Shown here: piece after piece, positions 33,832 to 44,041 of the stretch | How the letters are laid out: each line of letters opens with the position of its first letter | How positions within the stretch are numbered: position 1 is the stretch's first letter | Assembly: GCA_963995505.1 (NCBI GenBank) | Contig: OZ023186.1 | Location: 2,418,001-2,482,000, forward strand | DNA from: Hypericum androsaemum | Lineage: Eukaryota > Streptophyta > Magnoliopsida > Malpighiales > Hypericaceae | Direction: 5' to 3' | DNA length: 64,000 nucleotides | Translations under genes and position numbers: made by a program | Notes under the pieces: model-generated | Databases searched by the model: none | Seen by the model: the letters and a program-made list of their open reading frames with translations, nothing else | Told to the model about the DNA's origin: nothing

Positions 33832-34641
33832 TTGGTGGATGTATATGAAGGAAGATTGGTCCTCCGAATTGGGGAGGAGAAAGTAGAGTTCAAGATGTCC
33901 AATGCAATGTGCCACCCTCTTGATGAAGGTGGGTGCATGAAGATTGATATGGTTGAAGATTGTGACCTCAAGTCGAGCAAGGAGAGCTCATTGAAGATTG
34001 AAGATGGAACAGAGGAAGAGATTAATGGAGAACAAGAAGAGGATGACTTGGAAGAGTTTATGGGAGAAGCTGATAAAAATGGTCTCCATGAGGATTTGGA
34101 GCTTGATTTGAAGTATCATACTCCACCTTCCATCATTAAGGCTCCAAGCTTGGAGTTCAAAGAGCTACCCTCCCATTTACGATATGCATTCTTAAAGGAT
34201 GAAGGAAGACTCCCCATTATCATCTCCAACAAGCTCTCTAAGGAGCATGAGAAGAAGGTGCTTGAAGTGGTCAACAAGCGGATTAATGGCATGGCGTGCC
34301 AAAAATCTGTTATGAAGGGGATAAATCCTGACATGATGATGCATTACATCCACTTGGAGGAGGAAGCCAAGCCAGGGTTGGAAAGGCTTCATAAGGAGAA
34401 GACGAAAAGATCATATGATGCCCACATCGGGAAGAAGGAGTTCAAGGAAGGTGATCAAGTGCTACTCTACAACTCCCGATTGAAACTTTTTCCGGGAAAA
34501 TACAAGTCCAAGTGGAGTGGACCTTTCAAGGTGGTAAAAGTTTTTCCATTTAGAACCCTCAAATTGGAAAGAAGCAATGGAGGAGTGTTCAAGGTGAATG
34601 GCCAAAGGTGCAAGATTTGCCTTGGTGGTAATATGGAATGA
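33832..34641 (+). CDS. Athila fusion frame: pre-RT linker joined to integrase C-terminus
   Basis: A 269-codon open frame. It starts after the protease (VYEGRLVLRIGEEKVEF), passes an acidic linker (GTEEEINGEQEEDD) and the motif PSHLRYAFLKDEGRLPIIIS that normally leads into RT. At HYIHLEEEAKP it jumps to LERLHKEKTKRSYDAHI and FKEGDQVLLYNSRLKLFPGK, then SKWSGPFKV: the integrase C-terminal region. The whole RT, RNase H and integrase DDE core between these points is absent, and the join is in frame. Whether the fusion is translated is unknown. It looks like a simple deletion that happened to keep frame. Confidence 0.82.
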   Translation: MVDVYEGRLVLRIGEEKVEFKMSNAMCHPLDEGGCMKIDMVEDCDLKSSKESSLKIEDGTEEEINGEQEEDDLEEFMGEADKNGLHEDLELDLKYHTPPSIIKAPSLEFKELPSHLRYAFLKDEGRLPIIISNKLSKEHEKKVLEVVNKRINGMACQKSVMKGINPDMMMHYIHLEEEAKPGLERLHKEKTKRSYDAHIGKKEFKEGDQVLLYNSRLKLFPGKYKSKWSGPFKVVKVFPFRTLKLERSNGGVFKVNGQRCKICLGGNME

Positions 34642-34880
34642 CAAGCGGAAGTGCACTCCGTCACCTCACCCTCCAATGCATGAACAAGGGGAGTAAAGTC
34701 AAGCTAACGACTATAACTTAGCATGTTTTTGTATTTGTCTTTGTATTGTCATTGTCCATATGTGTTTTTCATATTATGTTTGTTCTTATTCTAGTATGAT
34801 TTTCAAGTGTTAGTTCATGCTTATAGGATCTCTTGTATTTTGAAGGTGATTTGGACGGTTGGATGCTCAACAAGGGATAC

Positions 34881-34920
34881 GGGGGGCGAAGCCTCCGTCC
34901 CAAACTGGGATTGACCTGCC
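34881..34920 (+). repeat. 40-bp module shared with Copia LTRs
   Basis: This stretch matches 45855-45894, inside the Copia solo LTR, at 35 of 40 positions (shared core words ggggggcg, ccgtcc, aactgggat, gacctgcc). The two elements belong to different superfamilies. Confidence 0.7.
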
Positions 34921-34968
34921 AAAATAGTACACCCTGTGGCCCAACGAGGCAGAAATTTCTCTGGACAT

Positions 34969-35125
34969 TGGCGGACGCCATGTACCTGGCGTACGCCAGA
35001 AAAGTTACAGGGGATTTTGTTCGTCAGTTCTTGGCGGACGCCATGTACCTAGCGTACGCCAACAAAGTTACAGGGGAGCTCGAGCAGTCAGGTCTTGGCG
35101 TACGCCAGGTCCTTGGCGTACGCCA
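34969..35125. repeat. Array of palindromic TGGCGTACGCCA units
   Basis: Perfect 12-bp palindromes at 34987-34998, 35096-35107 and 35114-35125, near-palindromes tggcggacgcca (34969-34980 and about 35032-35043) and agcgtacgcca (35051-35061). A longer unit (tggcggacgccatgtacct, then gtacgcca and aaagttacaggggA) is repeated twice about 63 bp apart. It lies in the non-coding part between integrase and 3' LTR. Confidence 0.9.
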
Positions 35126-35373
35126 GGTTTGCCCAGCCAATTTAAGGGAAGAACCCAAGCTCCACCTCCACCACCACCACCCTCTCCACCTCAAGACTAA
35201 GGAAAGTCTCATAGCAGATTGTTTTTCTTCAGTTATTTTCTTGTCTTCGTGATGTATTGCGTTTGCTATATCTTTTTGTGATGTCTTGTTCTTCATGTTT
35301 GATTGATGTTCATGCTTGGTTGTTAATACGTTTGTTAGTATAGCTTAATTGTTTAGATGAATATGTGCTCCCT

Positions 35374-35411
35374 ACACCTTGAGGACAAGGTGTTCTTCAA
35401 GTGTGGGGGTG
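35374..35411 (+). other. Athila internal hairpin plus polypurine-like motif (copy 1)
   Basis: A 7-bp perfect stem acacctt/aaggtgt (35374-35380 with 35387-35393) with loop gaggac, five bases, then aagtgtgggggtgtgg from 35399. The same architecture with a different stem sequence lies at 36804-36841. An extra polypurine tract can serve as a second plus-strand primer in some retroelements; that role here is conjecture. Confidence 0.75.
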
Positions 35412-36803
35412 TGGTTCCACTTAGGAATCCTTTGTATGTTTAGATCTAGTTTGTCTTGTTTAGGCAATGATTTGGCATGAATTTTCAAAATTTGACCCCC
35501 TTCAAAATTCTTTAACTCGTGTTAGAAGCTTACCACACACCTAGTTAGGAAATGAACTCGAGCACAAGGCCTAAGAACTTGTAGAAATCTCACCCTCGGT
35601 TGTTTAGACTAGTGGTCTTACTATATAGATTAGACTAGAGGGTTGATGAGTGACCTTGTGAGGAACTTTGAGCCGAAGGAGGAGACAACCGTCTTCATTT
35701 ATTCATGAGGTGCCTACATGAGTTCGGGTGATCGAGGTATCCTACTAGTACTTGATATGGTCTTGGTTGTGTGGCGTTAGTGAATGACGGGGGCTAATCC
35801 TTTGAAATTGAGCCTAGAGCTTTAAAGCCAAGAACCTTTATATCCATTACTTTAACCCATTGAGCCTAGCCATTCTTTGATCATATTATGTGTATACCAA
35901 CTCTAAGCCTTATATCCACCATCTTCCCGACCTTTGGTCATCCGATCCGTGGACACATAAGTTTATATTTTTTGGGGGATATGATATGTATTGGGCTTTG
36001 TTGGTAGCTTTATGGGTTACTTCATTGGGAATTTGGGTAATCGAGAGGCCATACAAAGAAGCTGAGTTTTTGCATAGAAAACGCCAAGTTTGTGTTTGTG
36101 TTTGTATTTATAGAAAGAAAGAAAAAAAAGAAAAAAAAAGAAGAAAAGAAAAGAAAAGAAAGAAAAAAAAGGTGAAGGTTGAATAAGGCATTTATAATTG
36201 GCATAACTCGTTCTACATGGTCTTAGAAAATGGGTGAATTTTGGGAGTGTGCTTTAGCTACTTATAATGAAGATGTTTAGAATAGACGAGAGACTAAAAA
36301 GCTTTAGCAACAAGTCCTCGGATTGGGTGGTTTAACTACTATCCATATATATTATCTCACCAATACCTTAGCCCTATTACAACCCGTTTGAAAGCTCCCG
36401 GTTCACAAGCAACCACACGACTTTGAGACACTGTTGAGTAGGACGTAGGATACTTTGAAAGACATCGATCATGTATGCGAGAGATAGGAAGTTGGTTACT
36501 TACAAATCGTGAGCTAAAAATTTCTGAATCTCTGAGTGGTTAACTTTCTAGTGTCTTTTACATAGTGATAAAACTTGGTTAAACCATCGAGTGGTGAGAG
36601 GTCTACCGGTTCTTACTCTTTGTGTTTGGGTTGATGTACTAGCTAGGTTGTGGGATGTTCTTTTTTATGTGAGTTTGAGATTTTGAGGGGTGTTAAATTG
36701 TGAATTTATCATGCCTAGTCTTGTCCTTTTCATGTTTTCTTTCTTATGTTTATGTTTATGTTTATGTGATTGTGATTGTGATTGTGATTGTGTTTGTATG
36801 AGT

Positions 36804-36841
36804 ATTGCTTGAGGACAAGCAATGATTCAAGTGTGGGGGTG
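36804..36841 (+). other. Athila hairpin plus 3' polypurine tract (copy 2)
   Basis: Stem attgctt/aagcaat (36804-36810 with 36817-36823), loop gaggac, five bases, then aagtgtgggggtg abutting the 3' LTR at 36842. Its position makes the purine run the plus-strand primer site. Confidence 0.88.
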
Positions 36842-38416
36842 TGATGAGTGTGAAAACACTCTATCATCTATGTATGTTTTAGTGTTGATTTTCTATTGTT
36901 TCTAGTGTTTTTGTTTGTTTTATATCGTCGTATTGTTATTTATTGTTCTTTGAACATTTTAGTGTAGTTATTGTGATTTTCATTAAATTTTGTTCTTGTT
37001 TATTTCAAGGAGGCTTTGTGGTGATGCGGGGAGGATATTGGTGTACTTTGGAGCGCGTCAACGACGATCGGATCAGCCTTGAAGAATGGTGCACGATCGG
37101 GAAGGCGACGACATTGGGCAAACTGACCTCGAGCGACTTAAATGAAGATAACTTTTGCATACGAGTGAGGCGGTTCTAGAAAGCAGACATCTGGAGCTAC
37201 AACTTTGTCTTTATGGTCTTCTTCAAATTCGAAGTTTAAGAGGGTCAAAAATACGCATGAAGTCAAGCTTTAAATCTGAGGACTCGTCTGACCGAAATCG
37301 GCCAAAATTCTGGGACAATTCCGGAATTTTCCATGATGTTTCTTGGCTGCCATCCCACCACTTCTTGGCTGGAATTCCACTACCAAACTCCCCATACTCC
37401 ACTACCTTCCATTGTCTCCCACGACTTCTCTTTGTCTCCCACTACTTCCACTTTCCCACACATTCCTCCACTACACCATAACCTCCACCATTCACTCTCA
37501 TCCTTCACCTTCCTTCCAACCAAAAAGGTGGCTGCTCTCCCTCCTTTGGACAAAAAACCGTGGCTCACCATTGAAGAGGAGAGGAGAGAAAAACGTGGCC
37601 AAGAAGAAGAAGCTAGGAGAGGAAGCCATTGTTGAAGCTTGTGTAGGGAACTTGAAGGAAGAATATTGGATGCTTGAAGACCATTTTGAGCTTTCTCTTA
37701 CTCTCTCTTTAAATGTTCTTACTTTGCTTGCTTTGTTCAATGGATGTTTTGAGATGTTTGTTGAACATGTGTGAGTAGTTCATTTGTGGGTTAGGTGCCT
37801 TGATGGCATCTACTTAGCCTATGGTTTTGTGGGGTTAATATGCTAAGGTTTATGAACTAGTTAATGTGTTTAATGCTTAATCTTGCTTGATCACCTTGAT
37901 TATGAACTAAGTTAATTCTAGTCGCCGAGAGGGGTAAGGATTAACGGACCATTTAACTAGTTGAGTAGAAACCTATTGATGAGAGATCACCTTAGGTGAC
38001 TAGTTGTCCAAAGGATGGTGAGTATAGTTGGTGATTAGTTAGGGTAGCTGGCTAACTTGTCGCGAGAGCGTGGTTAGTTCATCTAAGTCTAGTTAAGAAT
38101 CGATTTAGACTAATTTGTCGCGAGAGCGTTGATTAGTTGTCTTCGAAACATCCGGACCATAACACGAACTTAATAAACCCCATATGCCATTTGGTTATTT
38201 AGTTGTCATTGGCACCAAGCCCACTCTTTCCTTAATTGTTTAAATCTTCTCATTATTTAGTCGTAGTAGTAACCAACTCTTGTAGGAATTGACAAATCCA
38301 TTACTCGTAGTCCTAAACTAGTGGTAAAGTCGAATTTGCGGCCTAGCTTAGTCCTTGTGGGACGACAATCCCGTACTTACTCATTATTGCAAGAGGGGTG
38401 AAAAACCTTCCTTTCA
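36842..38416 (+). repeat. Athila 3' LTR
   Basis: 1575 bp, paired with 29850-31420 and followed by the ATGGA target duplication at 38417-38421. Confidence 0.95.
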
Positions 38417-39144
38417 ATGGACTTCCAGGCATTTATCAGCTCATATGACCTAGTTGATGTTCCTCTCTCAAGAAGTAAATTCACTTACTCCAATGGACAG
38501 TACGCCTTGGTCTCCACTTACTTTCTTGATCTTTAGGCCTCCGTCTCTTGCATGGCCCTGCTTCGTAATCTGTCAGATCATAAGCCTATTCTTCTGGAAT
38601 GTAAAGAAGGACAATCTGTTTTGGGTGCTCGCCCATTTTGATTTTAATCTATGTGGTCAAAATATGATGGTTTTCTGGATGAGGTTCGCCGCTCTTAGAT
38701 ATGTCCTCTTACCTCTACTGGCCCGATGAGCTCTTTGATGGCTAAGCTCAAGCGGCTCAAAAGGGACCTTAAGGTTTGGAACAAAAGCAATTTTTGGGAT
38801 ATTCATTTACAACTAGATTCTTCTTCGTCTAGGGTGGATGCGGTTCAGGCTAGGATTGAGGAATGTGGGCCCCTGGAGGACCTGATAATTGAAGAATCGG
38901 CCACTCTGCGTGACTATAATTTTACTTTGAAACAATATAGCCTCTTTCTCAGACAACAAGCCAGAGTTAAATGGCTTAAAGATGGGGATCGAAACTCCTC
39001 TTTCTTTCACAGAAGTGTGCAGATTCGTCGCAATCAACTTGGAATCAACTCTATGTTGATTGATGGCCATGTAACTGAGAACAAGTAGCTGATTAGAGAA
39101 CACATTGTAGCTTACTTCCACTCGCCCTTTTCTTTTTTGGGCAA
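38417..39144 (+). pseudogene. LINE ORF2, end of endonuclease and linker to RT
   Basis: After the Athila element the endonuclease resumes: DFQAFISSYDLVDVPLS, KFTYSN, and LSDHKPILLE with the conserved SDH. Stops occur near 38,535 and 38,640. Next comes the helical linker KRLKRDLKVWNKSNFWDI and QARVKWLKDGDRNSSFFH, standard before plant LINE RT. The 39145 solo LTR splits it again. Confidence 0.85.
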
Positions 39145-40699
39145 TGATGAGTGTGAAAACACTCTATCATCTATGTGTGTTTTAGTGTCAATTGTCCATT
39201 GTTTCTAGTATTGTTGTGTGTTATTTATCGTTGTTTTGTTATATTTCGTGTTTTGAACGTTTCAGTATAGTTATTGTGATTTTCATTAGTTTTGTTCATT
39301 TTTATTTCAAGGAGGCTTTGTGGTGATGCGGGGAGGATATTGGTGTACGTTGGAGTGCTTCAACGATGATCGGATCAGCCTTGAAGAATGGTGCACGATC
39401 GGGAAGGCGACGACATTAGGCTAACTGACCTCGAGAGACTTAAATGCCGATAACTTTCTCATCTGAAGTCCCATGGAGACGAGTGATGTGGTTCTGGAAA
39501 GAAGACATCCGGGGCTACAACTTTGTTTCTTCGGTCATCTTCAGATTCGAAGTCTAAGAGGGTCAAAAATGCACATGAAGACGAGCTTTAAACCTGAGAA
39601 CTCGCCTGACCGAAATCGGCTAAAATTCCGGGACCATTCCAGAATTTGCCAGGACGTTTTCTTGGCTGCCATCCTACCACCTTTTGGCTGGATTTCCACT
39701 ACAAATTCCCCATACTCCACTACCTTCCTTTGTCTCCCACTACTCCACTTTGTCTCCCACTATCTCCCTCTCCACTTCTCCATACTTTGACTACCACCAT
39801 TCAACCACTCATACTCTTCCTTCCTCGAAGCAAAAAATTCCGTGGCTCTCTCTCCCTTTGAAGAACCAAGAACGTGGCTGCCAACCAAGAGAAGAGGAGA
39901 GGAGAAGAGAAGAAGAACGTGGCCAAGAAGGAGCTAGGAGGGAGCTCTTGAAGACATCATTGAGCTTTTCCTAAACTCTATCTCTTTGTTCATGTTTCAT
40001 TCTCATTGTTCAATGGATGATTTGTGTTGTTTGTTGAACATGAGTGAGTAGTTGATTTGTGAGTTTGGTGCCTTTATGGCACCTACTTAGCCAATGGTTT
40101 TGTGGGGATAATATGTTAAGGTTTATGTACTAGTTAATGTGTTTAATGCCTAATCTTGATTGATCACCTCGATTATGAACTAAGTTGATGCTAATCGCCG
40201 GGAGGGGCTAGGATTAACGGACCATTTAACTAGTTAACTAGTTGCCTATTGTTGAGGGATCACCTTAGGTGACTAGTTGTCCAAAGGATGATGGTGATAA
40301 TCGGTAGTTAGTTGGATTAGTTGGCTAATTAGTCGCGGGAGCGCGGTTGGTTTGACTAAGCCTAATTAACTATCGATTTAGACTAATTTGTCGCGGGAGC
40401 GTTGATTAGTTGCTTAAGGAACATCCGGACCATAACACGAACTCAATAAACCCCACATGCCATTTGGTTATTTAGGTTGTCATTGGTACCAAGCTCACTC
40501 TTGTTTTAAGTGTTTTAACCTTCTCCTTGCTTAGTTGTAATTTTATTTCAAGTAGCATTTTGTGTTTGGAATTGACAAATCCATTCATAGTAGTCCTAAA
40601 CTAGTGGTTGAGTTGAATTTGTGGCCTAGCTTAGTCCTCGTGGGACGACAATCCCGTACTTACTCATTATTGCAAGAGGGGTGAAAATCCTTCCTTTCA
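39145..40699 (+). mobile_element. Athila solo LTR
   Basis: 1555 bp, TGATGAG...CCTTTCA, homologous to both LTRs of 29850-38416 but more diverged than those two are from each other. Perfect TSD GGCAA (39140-39144 and 40700-40704). The LINE reading resumes directly after the second TSD. It is a separate, older insertion reduced to a solo LTR. Confidence 0.95.
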
Positions 40700-40704
40700 G
40701 GCAA

Positions 40705-43608
40705 TGGTTCTGGCTCCTTTGAGATGATTGGACGCCTCCTACCTTCTGTGGTCTCGGACAACCAAAATGTGGAGCTGACTCGTGTGCCCTCTTTGGAGGA
40801 AATCAAAAACACTATTTTTGGTTTAGACCTCGACAGCTCACCTGGGCCCGATGGTTTTAGCGGTCATTTGTTTCAAGTTGCGTGGCTGATTATTGGTCCG
40901 GAGGTCTTCCTTACCGTGCAGGAGTTCTTCTCGATTGGTCAGATGCCTTTTGGCATAAATTCCAACTTTGTCGTGCTCTTTCCTAAATTCTCTGGTACTT
41001 TGCAAGTGGAAGACTAAAGACCTATTGTTCTAGGCAACTTTTTGTATAAGGTGGTGACCAAGATTCTGGCTTCTCGCTTTGGTTTGATCTTATCTTCTCT
41101 CATATCTTTCCACCAATTCCGGTTCATTCTAGGCAGGAGGATTCATGACTGTATGGCCTTCGCTTCTGAGGGCATTAATTGTCTTGATCATAGAAGATGT
41201 AAAGGAAACATGGCCCTCAAGGTTGACATCAGAAAAGCTTTTGACACCCTACATTGGGATTTTCTTCTAGAAGTCCTCCGCTATTGGGGCTTCTCCTCGA
41301 CCTTCATCGGCATGGTTCATAGTATTCTTGGCTCTGCTATGCTTTCGATCCTTGTTGATGGCATTCCTACTAGTTATTTTGCATGTTGAGGGGTGTTAGG
41401 CAAGGCGACCCACTCTCACCCCTTCTTTTCATTACTGCAGAAGAGGTCTTTAGTAGATGCTTAAAGGAGGTTGCTAATAGTCGTGAGCTGGAATGCTTTA
41501 AGGCTGGCCAAAATTCCCTTTTCCCCTCCCATCTTCTCTATGCAGAAGATGTGATTATTTTTTTTAAAGCTTCTACTGCAAACTGCCATCTGCTTTTGTC
41601 TATCCTGCAGGACTATGCTTGCTGTTCGGGTCAGTTCTTCAACCCGCAAAAGTCACGAGTCTACTTTGGTTCTCATTTGGCCAGGAACTATCGGACTAGA
41701 CTGCAGTCTGTGCTTGATTTTTTGGAGGGCTCTCTTCCCTTTACTTATCTCACTGTTCCCATGTTCTATGGCCCCCCACACCATGCTTACTTACAAGGAT
41801 TGGCGGATGACATCATCTCCAAGTCCTCCAAATGGAAAGGCTCTTCTTTATCTTTTGCTGGTCGGGCTTGTCTTATTCATTCTGTCATCCAGAGCTCTTT
41901 GACTCATTCTATGATGGTCAATAAATGGCCAGCCACTCTTATTAAGCAGGTTGATACGTGCATTCGTAACTTCGTCTGGATTGGCAGTACTCGTGAGCGG
42001 GTCCCTTGCACGGTAAAGTGGGACAGGGTTTGTTCCCCCTACGAGGAGGGGGGTTTGTGACTCCGCTCTCTTTCTCAAATGAACTCAGCTTACCTGAATC
42101 GTTTATCTTGGGACATTTTATATAGCTCAGTTGGCTACTTTGAGGTGCTTAGAGACTGCATTTATTGCTCGAAAGCTGACACCCTGTGGGCTCACGTCAG
42201 ATCTTTTTTTATGAAAGGCTTTCGTCATTATTTTTCAGATATTCGTCTCTCTTCGCGCCAGCTGATTGGTGAGGATTCAAATACAAATTTCTGGTTGGAC
42301 AATTGGCTTGGGTATGTGATTGCTGACCAAATTGGGGTTCCGTCACACCTGCGCGGTCTGTGTATTTTCCCAGTCTCTGCTTACTGGTCTGATGGTTGCT
42401 GGCTAATACATCAGATTTTTTGGATGCTTTCCCCGACATTGTGGAGGACATGCTAAAATTCTATTTTGGCCCTCCCGGGAGTGATCGCACGATCTGGATT
42501 CATTCCCCCGATGGTCACCTCTCCTCAAAGGCAGCTTATGAACACCTCCGTCCCTCCTTTCCCTTGGTCAGCTGGGGATCTTTTATTTGGGCCTGCTTCA
42601 TCCCGCCTCGTGTTTCCTCGCTTGTCTAGTGTGCTATTCACGGTCCTCCCCACAGTGGATGTTCTTCGTAGACACGGCTTCATTGGCCCATCGATTTGTT
42701 TTCTCTGAATGTCGGATGCTGAATTCCTTGATCATCTGATTGTGGGATGCCCTTTCTCTGCTTCCATCTGGAGAAAGATTTTTGAAACTTTACATACTGC
42801 CTGGTGGGACTGTCCTAGCTTTAACGAGCTGGTTGTTCGACTGATGCAGGTTTACGGCAGCCCTCAGATCTTTTCGTTATGGCGTGTGGTCTTTGTAACC
42901 TGTGCATGGGCCATTTGGATTGAGAGGAATAATAGTATTTTTTATGACACTGGACACAGGGCAGACTCGGTGTTTTTGCTTGTTCGGAGCCTGGCTGCCG
43001 AGACGGAGGTTTTAGAGGTGGGACACTTTTTTGGATCTCAGGAGGAGCTTGATATCTTGAGATCCCTTCGAGTTTCCTCTCGTCCAAGGTGGGCCCCAGT
43101 TGTGAAAGAGGTCTGCTGGCTCTGCCCCCCTCCCGGGTGGCCAAAGTGTAATACGGATGGCAGTGCCGGAGGGGCGCCTAGTCTTATTTTCGCTGCAGGG
43201 GTTTTTTGTAACCATCGTGGCTTTGTTTGTGGTTGTTTTGTGCAGCATTTGGGGTCGGGATTTGCTTTCGAGGCAGAGCTGGTTGCCACTATGATGGCCG
43301 TGGAGATTGCCTTTCAGAAATTATGGCATCAACTCTGGTTAGAGACTAACTCCACGTATGTCTACCACCTTTTTCAAGACCCGCAGGTGGAGGTCCCCTG
43401 GAGTTTCAGATGCCATTGGCTTTAGATGCGAGGTTTGCTCGCCGCCTTGACGCTTAGAGTTTCGCACATCTTTCGCGAAGGCAATGTTGTTGTTGATGCT
43501 ATGACAAAAATCCCGGTGAGTGGCTGGTGGCCGAATTTCCCGGACTCCATCATTAGTCACATTGACCAAGAACTTTTGGGGATGCCTTTTTACCATTTTG
43601 TCCCTTGA
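40705..43608 (+). pseudogene. LINE ORF2 reverse transcriptase, zinc finger and RNase H
   Basis: RT motifs in order: LDSSPGPDGFSGHLF (about 40,830), FILGRRIHDCMAFASEGIN, ALKVDIRKAFDTLHWDFL, RGVRQGDPLSPLLFI and LLYAEDVIIFFKA. The last has Glu in place of the first Asp of the usual F/YADD. Stops and frame changes occur at 41,016, 41,388, 42,058 and 42,450-42,700. A zinc-knuckle region follows, then an RNase H domain: CNTDGSAGGAPSLIFAAGVF, FEAELVATMMAVEIA and ISHIFREGNVVVDAM-type ending (here VSHIFREGNVVVDAM). RNase H at the end of ORF2 is typical of many plant L1 LINEs. Inactive. Confidence 0.9.
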
Positions 43609-43685
43609 TGTTTGTATCTTGTTGCAGTTGTGTTTTCTTTCTGAGTTTGTTTCCACCTTTTGACCCCCCACTTTGTGGGTGTGGC

Positions 43686-43992
43686 TAGGGGTGAGCAGGC
43701 TGACCGGACCGGACCAAACTGGGAAAAATCAAACTGGACCGGAACCAAAATTTTAAGAATATCACAAACTGGATCGGACTCACTCCGATCTGGTCCAGTT
43801 CGACCTAAAACTAGACCAGAGTACCCAAAAAGTACACAAAAAATGAGTTCCAGACCAGACCAGACTAGACCGGACAGAAAACCAAATTTTGCATATTTTT
43901 ACAAACCGGATTGGACCATTTTTACATTTGGTCCGATTTGGTCCATTTTTTTTGTCCGGTTTGACGATTTTCAGTTTGTTTGCTCACACCTA
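43686..43992. mobile_element. hAT-type MITE in the LINE 3' UTR
   Basis: 307 bp with terminal inverted repeats TAGGGGTGAGCA and TGCTCACACCTA (11 of 12) and a perfect 8-bp TSD GGTGTGGC (43678-43685 and 43993-44000). The 8-bp TSD and the TIR sequence point to the hAT superfamily. Its interior is full of gaccgga and ccggt words and has no coding potential. Confidence 0.93.
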
Positions 43993-44041
43993 GGTGTGGC
44001 AAGGGGCTGGTGGTTGTGTTCCTTTGCTGACTTAAAAAAAA

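Larger units (their letters stand above)
29850..38416 (+). mobile_element. Athila-type Ty3/Gypsy retrotransposon lacking the pol core
   Basis: LTRs at 29850-31420 and 36842-38416 (TGATGAG...CCTTTCA), a TSD ATGGA (29845-29849 and 38417-38421), the Athila hallmark ttggcgccgttgccgggga directly after the 5' LTR, then gag, protease and an open frame joining the very start of RT to the integrase C-terminus. RT, RNase H and the integrase catalytic core are missing. A 2.2-kb non-coding part with repeats and two hairpin-plus-polypurine motifs precedes the 3' LTR. It cannot move without help. A solo LTR of the same family lies 0.7 kb downstream in the same LINE. Confidence 0.95.
21111..44041 (+). mobile_element. 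LINE retrotransposon, split by three insertions and one MITE
   Basis: After removing the insertions at 21342-26048, 29850-38416, 39145-40699 and 43686-43992, the remainder is one non-LTR retrotransposon of about 7.5 kb: a GC-rich 5' region, ORF1, an endonuclease, reverse transcriptase, a zinc-finger region, RNase H, a 3' UTR and an A8 tail (44034-44041). Each insertion removes cleanly at a TSD and the domain order then runs on. AATAGA occurs at 21105-21110 and at 44040-44045 and could be its own target duplication, but that is weak. ORF1 and ORF2 both carry stops and frameshifts, so it is dead. Confidence 0.85.

Noticed and set aside
35890..36186. 98-codon frame with a hydrophobic stretch between Athila integrase and 3' LTR, possibly env-like
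   Set aside because: It ends in a poly-lysine/A-rich tail from low-complexity sequence, lacks a signal peptide and other envelope features, and sits in an otherwise non-coding region.
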